From Aquilaria yunnanensis (taxonomy: Eukaryota > Streptophyta > Magnoliopsida > Malvales > Thymelaeaceae): DNA of 64,000 nucleotides. The DNA is taken from contig CM077597.1 of assembly GCA_039654915.1 (NCBI GenBank), positions 73,720,001-73,784,000 on the forward strand, written 5' to 3'. The position numbers and the translations under genes were made by a program. The notes beneath the pieces are model-generated. The model saw only the letters and a list, made by a program, of their open reading frames with translations, was not told the origin of the DNA and searched no databases. The first letter of the stretch is position 1. The number at the start of each line of letters is the position of its first letter. Positions 30,730-40,175 of this stretch are shown piece by piece.

Positions 30730-33700
30730 TTATGCAAAGTATTTCTTTACTGCATCCGAATTTACTGGCTTCGGTAATTCTCGTCCATCCATTTCTGTCA
30801 GAATTAGTGCCCCTCCTGAAAATGCTTTCTTCACGACATATGGCCCGTCATAATTTGGTGTCCATTTTCCTCTTGAATCATGTTGCATGGGTAAAATTTT
30901 CTTGAGCACTATGTCACCCTCGTGAAATTGTCGTGGGCGAACCTTTTTGTTGTAAGAACGAATCATCCTTCTTTGATAAAGTTGCCCATGGCAGAGGGCT
31001 ATCATTCTTCTTTCATCAATTAGATTTAATTGCTCGTATCTAGCTTTGACCCATTCTGCTTCTCTTAATTGAGTATCCATTAGTACCCTTAATGAAGGAA
31101 TTTCAACTTCGATGGGCAATACAGCCTCCATACCGTATACCAGAGAAAAAGGTGTTGCTCCAGTAGAAGTACGGGTAGAAGTTCTATAAGCATGTAGTGC
31201 AAAAGGTAACATCTCATGCCAGTCCTTGTAAGTGACGATCATCTTTTCAACAATTCTCTTGATATTTTTATTGGCCGCTTCTACTGCACCATTCATCATT
31301 GGTCGATAAGGTGCCGAATTGAGATGTTTGATTTTGAACTGCCGGCACAAAGTCTGCATCATTGCATTGTTCAGGTTCGTGGCATTGTCTGAGATGATAC
31401 ATTCCGGCGGCCCATAACGACAAATGATTTCTTTCTTAATGAACCGGCATACCACCTTTTGAGTCACACTTGCATATGACATAGCTTCTACCCATTTAGT
31501 GAAGTAGTCAATTGCCACTAGGATGAATTTGTGACCATTGGAAGCTTTAGGGGTAATGGCTCCAATGACGTCAATTCCCCACATGGCAAAAGGCCAAGGT
31601 ATTGCTGTTACATTAAGAGGGGTGGGTGGAGCTTGGATCTTGTTGGCATATATTTGACATTTGTGACATTTTCTCACGTGATTAATACAATCACTTTCCA
31701 ATGTGAGCCAATAGTAGCCAGCCCTCATTATTTGTCTTGCCATGGTATGACCACTAGTGTGTGCTCCACATATTCCAGAATGAACTTCTTCCATGATCTT
31801 TCGTGCTTCATGAGTATCTACACAGCGAAGTAGCATCGAGTCTGGGGTTTTCTTGTAGAGTATGTCTAGGTTTAAAAGAAAACCCATTGACAATCTTCGT
31901 AGAAATTTTTTGTCATTTTCTGATGCTTCTAGTGGATATGTTCGTTCTTGGAGGTATTTCTTGATATCATGATACCAAGGCTTTCCATCCAATTCTTCTT
32001 CGATGCTCATGCAATAAGCTGGAGAATCTATTATTTTCATCTCGAACATAGGAGTATGCTCAGGGTCGCTTATCTTGTACATAGCAGCCAAAGTAGCTAA
32101 AGCGTCTGGGATTTGATTATCTTCCCTTGGAAGATGATGGAAACTTATACTGTTAAATCTTCGAGTCATGTCTAGTATAAGCTTTTGGTAAGGGATTAAT
32201 TTTGAATCTCTTGTCTCCCATTCTCCATTGATTTGATATATGACTAATGCGGAATCCCCATAGACTCGGAGATCTCGCACTTTCAAATCCAATGCCATTT
32301 GGAGTCCCATAGCACATGCTTCATACTCTACTATATTGTTGGTACAAGGAAATGTAATTTTTGCTGTGAGGGGAAACTGCTCTCCGCTTGGAGAGATGAG
32401 TATAGCTCCGATCCCTTGTCCCAAAGCATTAGATGCTCCATCGAATGCCATTTTCCATGTTTCATTTTCTTCATCGACTTCCTGTTCTATCGTCATTATA
32501 TCTCCATCAGGAAAGTCCATTCTCATGGGCTCATAATCCTTCAATGCTCTATCAGCCAGATATTCAGCGATCACACTTCCTTTTACAGCCTTTTGGGTGA
32601 CATACTGTATGTCGTATTCAGATAACAGCATTTGCCATTTTGCAATCCTGCCTGATAAAGCGGGTTTCTCGAAAATGTACTTAATGGGGTCAGTCTTGGA
32701 GATCAGTAATGTTGTGTTGTTGAGCATGTAGTGTCGTAGTCGATGTGCTACCCATGCAAGGGCACAACAGGACTTTTCTACTATTGAGTATTTAGCTTCA
32801 TATGTGGTAAGCTTTTTGCTCAAATAGTAAATTGCATGCTCCTTCTTGCTTGTCTCATCACGTTGACCCAATACGGATCCTAATGAAGAATCCTGTATGG
32901 ATAAATATAGAATCAACGGTTCTCCGGATCGAGGTGGTATCAAGACTGGTGGATTTGATAGATATCGTTTGATTTTCTCGAACGCTTCTTGGCATTCGTT
33001 ATTCCACTCAATCGGATTGTTCTTCTTTAGTGATTTGAAAAGCGGTTCACACTTGGACGTCAATTGTGATATGAACCTTGCTATGAAGTTGATTCTACCC
33101 AGAAAACTTCTTACTTGTTTTGGAGTCTTCGGGGGTTGCATTTCTTGTATCGCTTTGACTTTACTCGGGTCAACTCGAATCCCGTCCTTGCTGACTATGA
33201 AACCCAATAACTTTCCTGAAGAGGCTCCAAAAGTACATTTGGCAGGATTCAACTTCAATTGATATTTGCGAAGTCTATCGAATAGTTTTCTTAGCACTTT
33301 TAGATGCCCCCCAGCAGTGAAAGTTTTGGCGATCATGTCGTCCACATATACTTCAATTTCTTTATGCATCATGTCATGGAACAACGTGACCATGGCTCTT
33401 TGATATGTAGCACCAGCATTCTTTAACCCGAAAGGCATCACCTTATAGTAGAAGGTACCCCAAAGGGTAATAAAAGCAGTTTTTATCATGTCATCTAGAT
33501 CAAGTTTGATTTGATTGTATCCAGAAAAACCATCCATGAAGGAAAAGTAGGAGTTTCCTGCGGTATTATCCACCAGTGTATCAATATGAGGAAGTGGGAA
33601 GTTATCTTTAGGACTGGCTTCGTTCAAAGGCCGGTAGTCCTGACAAACTCTTAGTTTCCCACTTTCTTTCTTTTCGACTGGGACAATGTTAACCACCCAT

Positions 33701-34128
33701 TCTGTATATTCAGCGACCCCAAGAAATCCTGCATCCCACAGCTTTCGAATCTCGTCTTTTACTCTTAAGATTAACTCCGGCTTTAATCTTCGTAACTTCT
33801 GTCTGACAGGCTTCGCCCCAGGCTTCAAAGGTATTTTGTGTAGTACTATGTCTGAGCTTAAGCCAGGCATATCTTGGTATGACCAAGCGAATACATCCAC
33901 ATATTTTTTCAATAAATGGACTAATTCTTCTTTTTCTTCAGGAGGGAATAAAGTGCCAATCTTGACTTCTTTTACATCCTGACTGTCTCCCAGGTTGAAT
34001 ACCTCAGTTGGTTCTTGACTTGTTGCTCTTTCTTTTTCATCTCGCTCAATCATTTTTAATAGCTCAGGAGATACTTGAAGATCTTCGTCATCCGAGTCGG
34101 TAGTGTTTACAGGATTATCAAAGTTCAT
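30730..34128 (-). CDS. pol: Ogre/Tat pol: RT, RNase H, archaeal RNase H, integrase
   Basis: 1132 codons from ATG 34128; the true product probably starts upstream through splicing (open to 34159). RT spans about residues 110-290 ('CQDYRPLNEASPKDNFPLP', active site YVDDM near 261). Then come the gypsy RNase H (about 400-460, 'LSIQDSSLGSVLG') and a second archaeal-type RNase H (about 558-690, 'AFDGASNALGQGIGAIL', 'EYEACAMGLQMAL', 'YGDSALVIYQINGEW'). Integrase has an HHCC finger ('HSGICGAHTSGHT', 'CHKCQIY') and D,D,E residues in 'GIDVIG', 'ISDNATN' and 'NGAVEAANKNI'. The frame has no stop. Dual RNase H defines the Tat lineage. It replicates the element's RNA into DNA and integrates it; all catalytic motifs I can check are present. 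Confidence 0.95.
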   Translation of the reverse strand: MNFDNPVNTTDSDDEDLQVSPELLKMIERDEKERATSQEPTEVFNLGDSQDVKEVKIGTLFPPEEKEELVHLLKKYVDVFAWSYQDMPGLSSDIVLHKIPLKPGAKPVRQKLRRLKPELILRVKDEIRKLWDAGFLGVAEYTEWVVNIVPVEKKESGKLRVCQDYRPLNEASPKDNFPLPHIDTLVDNTAGNSYFSFMDGFSGYNQIKLDLDDMIKTAFITLWGTFYYKVMPFGLKNAGATYQRAMVTLFHDMMHKEIEVYVDDMIAKTFTAGGHLKVLRKLFDRLRKYQLKLNPAKCTFGASSGKLLGFIVSKDGIRVDPSKVKAIQEMQPPKTPKQVRSFLGRINFIARFISQLTSKCEPLFKSLKKNNPIEWNNECQEAFEKIKRYLSNPPVLIPPRSGEPLILYLSIQDSSLGSVLGQRDETSKKEHAIYYLSKKLTTYEAKYSIVEKSCCALAWVAHRLRHYMLNNTTLLISKTDPIKYIFEKPALSGRIAKWQMLLSEYDIQYVTQKAVKGSVIAEYLADRALKDYEPMRMDFPDGDIMTIEQEVDEENETWKMAFDGASNALGQGIGAILISPSGEQFPLTAKITFPCTNNIVEYEACAMGLQMALDLKVRDLRVYGDSALVIYQINGEWETRDSKLIPYQKLILDMTRRFNSISFHHLPREDNQIPDALATLAAMYKISDPEHTPMFEMKIIDSPAYCMSIEEELDGKPWYHDIKKYLQERTYPLEASENDKKFLRRLSMGFLLNLDILYKKTPDSMLLRCVDTHEARKIMEEVHSGICGAHTSGHTMARQIMRAGYYWLTLESDCINHVRKCHKCQIYANKIQAPPTPLNVTAIPWPFAMWGIDVIGAITPKASNGHKFILVAIDYFTKWVEAMSYASVTQKVVCRFIKKEIICRYGPPECIISDNATNLNNAMMQTLCRQFKIKHLNSAPYRPMMNGAVEAANKNIKRIVEKMIVTYKDWHEMLPFALHAYRTSTRTSTGATPFSLVYGMEAVLPIEVEIPSLRVLMDTQLREAEWVKARYEQLNLIDERRMIALCHGQLYQRRMIRSYNKKVRPRQFHEGDIVLKKILPMQHDSRGKWTPNYDGPYVVKKAFSGGALILTEMDGRELPKPVNSDAVKKYFA

Positions 34129-34159
34129 TCTTTCATTGTCATCAAAGAGAGTTTTGGGT

Positions 34160-34361
34160 CTGCATTATCCAGAGAGAAAAGAAAGAGAAGAGAAAAAAAA
34201 AAATGGCACGAATGAGATGGATGCAAACTGGTACTTTATTTACAATGTGCATAAATCACAACTTTATTGGAATAAAAAGCAATAACTAAAAGGTTCACTT
34301 AAACAAAGACTACACCCTATTGATTGAACCTTTCTTTAGGAGGTTTTTACTATTAGATTAC
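34160..34361 (-). other. Predicted intron between protease and RT
   Basis: On the sense strand a donor GTAATC begins at 34361, overlapping the gag-protease stop codon (34360-34358). An acceptor TGCAG ends at 34160, preceded by a strong pyrimidine tract (T11 then CTCTTCTCTTTCTTTTCTCTC). Removal of these 202 bases deletes the stop and joins gag-protease and pol, which are otherwise in different frames, into one frame: exon 1 ends two bases into a codon and exon 2 supplies the third. An intron at this place is an established Ogre feature, thought to regulate the Gag to Pol ratio by partial splicing. Confidence 0.75.
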
Positions 34362-37300
34362 TTTGGAAAGCTTTCAATTATAACAGGCAGTTCTATCGCC
34401 TCCCAATTGTTCAGCACATCCCGTGGGCCACAAGGTTGAATGAGCTCCTCCTCTTCAGGTGAATCACTGATGATTGCCTGAATAGAAAGACTTTCAAAAG
34501 ACTTGTTGATGTTGATAGTCAGCTTGCCTTCATTGTCATTTTTCGGAATGAGACCACCACTCACGAACGTTTCGGTGATTTCAGGGATATCCAGATTTCT
34601 TTCCTGGAGAGGATGCCCTGTTAATCGTGCAATCCTCTTTTCTCTTTTTTCAGCTATTGCCTTCATTTTATCATGTCTTGTCGGTGTGAAGCCTAGGCCG
34701 TATTTCCCTTCATTTGCGGATATTTTCAATGGCTCTGGGATTCCTTGTAAATCTTGTCCCAAACCTAACCCCGGTGAGTATCCTCCTTTTATCATGAGTT
34801 TGGCGACCATGTGACTTGTTTTAGAGATGTTAGGAATGGGTTCTTCTCCATATTCACTGACATAAGCAGCATTGACAATCTCAAAAGACCTGAAGGAGCA
34901 ATCAGGTATATTTTCATTGACCTCAACATATTGAGCATCCGCAGGTCTAGATAGCAGAATGTCTTCTTCAGCAAAGACTGTGATTATCTTTCCTTCAATG
35001 ATGAATTTCATTTTTTGATGTAATGAGGAAGGAATTGCTCCAGCCATATGGATCCATGGTCTTCCCAGTAGACAAGTATAAGATGGAGAAATGTCCATGA
35101 CTTGGAATGTGATATGGAAAAGACAGGGACCAATCCCAATTGGTAGCTCTATTTCTCCAACCACATCTCTCTTTTTTCCGTCAAATGCTCGAACAACAAT
35201 ATGACTGTTGTTGAGGTGTGATGGGTCTAAACCGATCTTATGTAAAGTTTCTAATGGCATTACATTTAGAGCTGATCCATTGTCGATCAGAACTCTAGCC
35301 ATAATCCGATCTTTGTATTTAATCGAAATATGTAGAGCCTTAGAGTGACCCCTTCCTTCTGCTGGTATCTCATCGTCAGTGAATGTGATGAGATTTTGTG
35401 CTGTGATGTTGTTGACAAGGTGGTCAAAGTTGTTCACGGAGATATCTTGTTCAACATAAGCCTTATTCAGGACTTTGAGAAGAGCTTCTCGATGGGCATC
35501 AGAACTTAAGAGCAATGAAAGTATGGAGATCTTTGCTGGCAGACGGTTCAACTGCTCCACGATGCTGTATTCACTTTGCTTTATGAGTTTGAGAAACTCA
35601 GTAGCTTGTTCATCTGTTACTGCTCGAGGCATCTCTTGCTCTTTAGATGTGTTAATAGGTCCATTTGCTGGATCCGTAACATTCTTCTCTTGTTGGAGCT
35701 TGTTCATTTGCTCGGGAGAATAACACCGACCACTTCTAGTCATGCCCCCAACTTCTAACGGAGTTGATGTGATGTTAGAAGTATAGCCATAGTTCCATGG
35801 AACAGTTTTGTCTGATTTGTACGGGAATGGCTTTGGAACTTGAATTCTTAAAGGCTTGAGAGCAGATTTTGAGATTGGAATGACTAGTGGCCTTGGCATG
35901 ATATTGACTTCTTGTTCTTTAATTATCACATTCACGTCATCCTCTTTATCTGACATAAAAATGATGATTTGGGAGGAGTCCATGAGACTTTGTAGACTTT
36001 TACGGAATTCTGGGCATTCTTGGATAGAATGACTCTTACTGTTATGAAAGTTGCACCATTCCTCATGCTCGACTTCTTTATTTCCAGAAGACTTTCCTAT
36101 GATAATCCCTTCTTTCACAAGGCATGAATATACATGCTTAAGAGGGGTTATGATATCATTGACTGTTTTCTTCATCGGCCAGTATTCTTCCATCATATTG
36201 ACTGGTTTGGCTTGATGAGGAGGCAATGGATTATGAGTGACGTTTGGTTCATCGGAAAAGTCCAACCACTTTGACTCAATTAATTGTTGGACTATACGCT
36301 TCAATGCTATGCAATTTTCGAGTCCGTGGCCCACGGCACCATCATGATATGGGCAATTTAGTTTAGGGTCATACCATGTTGGATATGGGGGTTCGAATGG
36401 CCTTGTGGGAATTGGGTGAATGAGTTGGCTCTGGATGAGTTTTGGATATAACTCAGTATAAGTCATGGGAATCGGTGCGAAAATTTCTCTTGGTCTTGGT
36501 GCAGGCATTGGAGGAGTCGGAACAGGTGGCCGTAACTGATTAGGCCTGTTGAGAGGATAATTGTTGGGTCTATTGGGAAGATAATCACTGGGCCTATTTG
36601 GAGGATAATCATTGGGCCTATTGGTAGGATAATAATTGGGCCTGTTGGCAGAATAGGATAGGCGAGGTCCGGTAACCACGGTACCCACGAGGGGAATCCC
36701 TCTTCCTCGTCCGATTTGTTGTATTTCTTCATCTTTTCTTCTGGATGGTCCTCCTCTTTTCATAGGATCACTAAAGGACTCAGTAATCTTCCCGGTCCTG
36801 ATACCATGCTCGATCCTTTCTCCAGACATGACTACGTCGGAGAAGTTAGTTGCCGCATTGCCAATAAGTTTGTCATAATATGGGTATTTCAGTGTCTGGA
36901 CAAACAAAGTGACCATTTCTCTTTCTGTCATGGGTGGCTGTACTTGTGCAGCTAAGTCCCTCCATCATTGGGCGTATTCCTTAAAAGTTTCTGTTTTTTT
37001 CTTCTCCATGTTTTGGAGAGTTTGGCGATCCGGAGCTAAGTCCATAACATGTTTATAGTTGCCGATGAAGGCTTGAGCAAGGTCATTCCAAGTTTTTATG
37101 TTTCTTGGACCTTGGCTTAGATACCATTGTAATGCTGATTTTGTGAGACTTTCCTGAAAAAGTGCGATCCACACCTTCTCATCTTTGGTAAGTGGTTGTA
37201 GTCTTCTGAGAAACAAAGTGATGTGAGTGATGGGATCACTCGTTCCATCGTATTTTACGAAATCTGGCACCTTAAAATCTGAAGGGATTACGACGTCTGG

Positions 37301-37669
37301 CACTAAGTAGAGGTCATCCACTGAAAGGGATCCGAATATAGTGCCTCCTTCAATGGCTCTCAGTCTTTTCTCTATTGTCTCAATTTTTTGAGATTCTGCT
37401 TCATCTTTTGGTAATGTCTTCTTCTCTTCCTGTACAGTGTCTTGTTTCAGGTGAACACTAGCAGAGGGTCCTGATTCTTGAAACAGGTTTTCTTGGACTG
37501 AGACTCGTTGCGGGGTGAATCCCGGGGGATAAGTGGGATCTTGTACTTCTTTGATGGGGACTTGAGTTGCTTTCCCTTTGATTAATTCCATCAATTGTTT
37601 CATCTGTTCTGACATACTTTCAATCTTGGACTCCATCTCCATGAGACGTCCTTCGGCTTGTTCTGCCAT
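34358..37669 (-). pseudogene. gag-pro: Ogre gag-protease with one in-frame stop
   Basis: One frame from ATG 37669 to the stop at 34358 (1104 codons), interrupted once by TGA at 36967-36965 within the Gag core ('TETFKEYAQ' before it, 'WRDLAAQVQPPMTEREMV' after it). The N-terminus has a coiled-coil-like segment ('RLMEMESKIESMSEQMKQL'). The Gag core spans about residues 125-270 with 'DPITHITLFLRRLQ'. Then follow a Pro/Asn/Tyr-rich repeat region ('NRPNDYPPNRPSDY') and a Cys/His-containing part ('CPYHDGAVGHGLENC'). The aspartic protease near residue 800 has the active site 'ARVLIDNGSALNVMPL' (DNGS). A G-patch-like stretch ('GYSPGLGLGQDLQG') is near the end. The single lesion means this copy should not make full Gag-protease without read-through. 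Confidence 0.9.
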
Positions 37670-37856
37670 TAATCTTGTTTGGAGTCGAGTTGAATATCGG
37701 TGTTGAGGTCCAATTTTACCCTTTTAAAGGAATATTTATTTTATTAGATTCTATGTGTGTATGATTGATGTGATGGATGCATGCATGAATATTGTAAATA
37801 CTTGGTGAAAGAAGAACTATAATGGAGTTTCTCAATTACATTCATCAAAGGTTTGT

Positions 37857-39551
37857 TTAAAAGAAACGACCCAAAGTACAATACTGCTTTCTGGCCTTAG
37901 ATATGAACTTCATCATTCTTTGAACATTTACTGATGGAGTAGGACAGCTCAGTTCTTCTAACTCCTTGGCTTCTTCGCCCATTAGTTGGGCTTGTTCTGT
38001 AACTTTTCTGACTTCTACCAAAAATGTTTGCAATTGATCTTGAGAAAATCTGTATTGATCTTCCCAGTATCTGACTCTCATCTCTTTTTGATCGGTTTCA
38101 TCAACCAATTGGGAGATGACTTGTTTTTGGTATTCAACTTTCTCTTCGAGGAGTTGTGTTTTGTGACCGAGCTGTTGCATGTCAAGGAGCATCCTCTTGT
38201 TCTTCTCCTTTTCTTCCTTTAGTTCTTTCTCCAACTCTCTTTTCGCCAATTTTCTGATGACCTCTTCAGGTAGAACTATTCCTTCCTTCCGGTTATTTCT
38301 CCATTCATAATAAGCAGTGGGAGAAATAATAGGCCCCGACTTCAATATGAAAATTCTTTTCCACGCAACTGAAATACCCATTGCGAGCTTATTTGAATTT
38401 GGATCTTCGTGTGAAAATTCCAACTTACTCAGATTATGCGTCATGGGTATAAATTGCATGGACCCAAATTGTTTTCGTACTTGAGCTGGGGCATAACTTG
38501 TTCCTCCCCATATACCTAAGAGAGGAACCCACGGGCAATTGCCGCAACGGTAGACAACGCGGGTGGAGTTAGACCAGGGGGCTCTCCATTCAATTTGGAA
38601 TTCGGTGATGTTCTTGAAATAATCAACCCATGCTTCCTTGCTGTCGTGATGAATGGTTTCACTTTTCAAAAAGGCTTCGATTGGGATGAAGTCCTTTGAA
38701 AAGCGATTTCCAAAATGTTGCTTCTCACAAGGAAGGTGGCTTTTGATCCAAATGTTGAGGAGATGTGAACATCCTATGAATTTGCCCCCTCTTTGACGAC
38801 AAAAGTTTAATGCCCTGATAGTTTCACATAATATTACTGAGGTCGGATTTATTTGAGCATTGCAGATTTGCTCAAATAGTGTAATGATGTCTCCTTCAAT
38901 GAATCCGACGATTCTTGGGAAGACTACCAGGCCATATATCGCCAAGGCGAAAAGCTTGCGTCGTTGATTTTTCTGAGGGAGAACGTGACTTAATTGTTTT
39001 AAGTCGATCCAACTAATAAATTTTCGAGATCCTTTTGTTGCAAACTTGGTTTGAAGACTGGAAGCTGGCATATCCAATAATTTTGCTAGGGCTCGATGAG
39101 GCTCCGTTCTTCTATCATGTTGATAAGTCTCGATTGGATAGTCGGAGGACCAACCCAAGAGGCTGTTGTATTCTTCAATGGTTGGAACCAGATCCATCTT
39201 ATCGAAAGAAAAGCATCGATAAAATGGATCCCAAAATTGTATTAGAGCCCGGACAAGTGATGCATCAACGGTAACCTTTAGTAGGCAAGTGATGTGACCA
39301 TATTTTGCCGTAAAAGCTTCCCGATCAGCAGAATTCCAACTATTCCAGACTTGCAATAATTCCGTGGTGTCGTTCTGATTTATCCGGACCGATACCTGGT
39401 CCTTAAGCTGTACGTGAGAGTGGGATGTCAGAGCATCTCCGTGAAGCTTTTGAGTCGTTTCGGAATATTCCATAGCTTCAGGCTGAGTTTCGATTACCGT
39501 GTCATTCCATGATCCAGTAACAGCCGTGGGAAGATAATCGAGAATATCCAT
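37857..39551 (-). CDS. Ogre extra ORF1 (DUF7745/plant-mobile-domain-like)
   Basis: 564 codons, intact, ATG 39551, upstream of gag as in Ogre elements. The N-terminal two thirds hold a conserved block ('FTAKYGHITCLLKVTVDAS', 'FWDPFYRCFSFDKMDLVPT', 'EEYNSLLGW') typical of a plant transposon-associated domain listed, as I recall, as DUF7745 and related to plant mobile domains. Residues about 415-530 are a charged coiled coil ('ELEKELKEEKEKNKRMLLD'). Function in the retroelement is unknown; particle assembly or RNA transport roles are only guesses. It ends 188 bases before the gag start, and no splice or frameshift link to gag is evident. Confidence 0.88.
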   Translation of the reverse strand: MDILDYLPTAVTGSWNDTVIETQPEAMEYSETTQKLHGDALTSHSHVQLKDQVSVRINQNDTTELLQVWNSWNSADREAFTAKYGHITCLLKVTVDASLVRALIQFWDPFYRCFSFDKMDLVPTIEEYNSLLGWSSDYPIETYQHDRRTEPHRALAKLLDMPASSLQTKFATKGSRKFISWIDLKQLSHVLPQKNQRRKLFALAIYGLVVFPRIVGFIEGDIITLFEQICNAQINPTSVILCETIRALNFCRQRGGKFIGCSHLLNIWIKSHLPCEKQHFGNRFSKDFIPIEAFLKSETIHHDSKEAWVDYFKNITEFQIEWRAPWSNSTRVVYRCGNCPWVPLLGIWGGTSYAPAQVRKQFGSMQFIPMTHNLSKLEFSHEDPNSNKLAMGISVAWKRIFILKSGPIISPTAYYEWRNNRKEGIVLPEEVIRKLAKRELEKELKEEKEKNKRMLLDMQQLGHKTQLLEEKVEYQKQVISQLVDETDQKEMRVRYWEDQYRFSQDQLQTFLVEVRKVTEQAQLMGEEAKELEELSCPTPSVNVQRMMKFISKARKQYCTLGRFF

Positions 39552-40154
39552 GATAATAGTTCTTTCACCAAATACTTATCTTTAATGATGAAATGTATAT
39601 GCCGGAAAAATAAGGAAAAATAGAGTTAGTAAAAAAATAACACATAGGATCATACAAACATATAGATAAAACAAAACCTATGGAAATGGGAACCGAGGTA
39701 TGGGAAATTCTTAATGGCTGGTTCTAAGGTAGAGTAAGGAATTCTACATGCAGAAGGTGGTTTATTAAAAAGGCAAGGGATAGTTCCCGAATCCCGTCAC
39801 TGAATCATAGTGACGGCCCGATTCCTTACCCTCTAGGGTTTATGTAAGGAATGGATTAATTCGAGTCGTAGCTTTTCGTGGGCCCATGCAGAGACTAACC
39901 GTCTCAGAAGGCAATACACTACTTTGCTACTTTGAAACCGGTGAAGGCTTGGAGACCGTGGCCTCACAAGGACAGCAACACCAATTCCGCTTAGAAAGAA
40001 TCGTGTTTGATTTAAGGAAGCTCGGGTATAGAGCTTCATTTTGTGAATGCATTATGCATGTTTACTTAAGTAAATATAATATATAAATCCACATAATAGT
40101 AAAGCAAAGTAAATAAAAACAAATCAACTTTAGGCTCGACTCACTAACGTCGCC
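39552..40154 (-). other. Ogre 5' leader
   Basis: About 600 bases between primer site and ORF1 on the sense strand, presumably untranslated leader and packaging region. Short open frames here do not resemble known proteins. Confidence 0.6.
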
Positions 40155-40172
40155 TCCCCAGTGGAGTCGCCA
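40155..40172 (-). other. Primer-binding site of the Ogre element
   Basis: The sense strand reads TGGCGACTCCACTGGGGA three bases after the 5' LTR; the TGG start pairs with the CCA end of a tRNA. It is not the initiator-Met type used by the copia elements in this window. From memory, Ogre/Tat elements use a tRNA-Arg-type primer; the exact tRNA was not verified. Confidence 0.8.
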
Positions 40173-40175
40173 AGC

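Noticed and set aside
31531..33982. Several plus-strand frames of about 100 codons (e.g. 32299-32625, 32897-33262)
   Set aside because: Shadows antisense to the pol ORF, whose domains are unmistakable.
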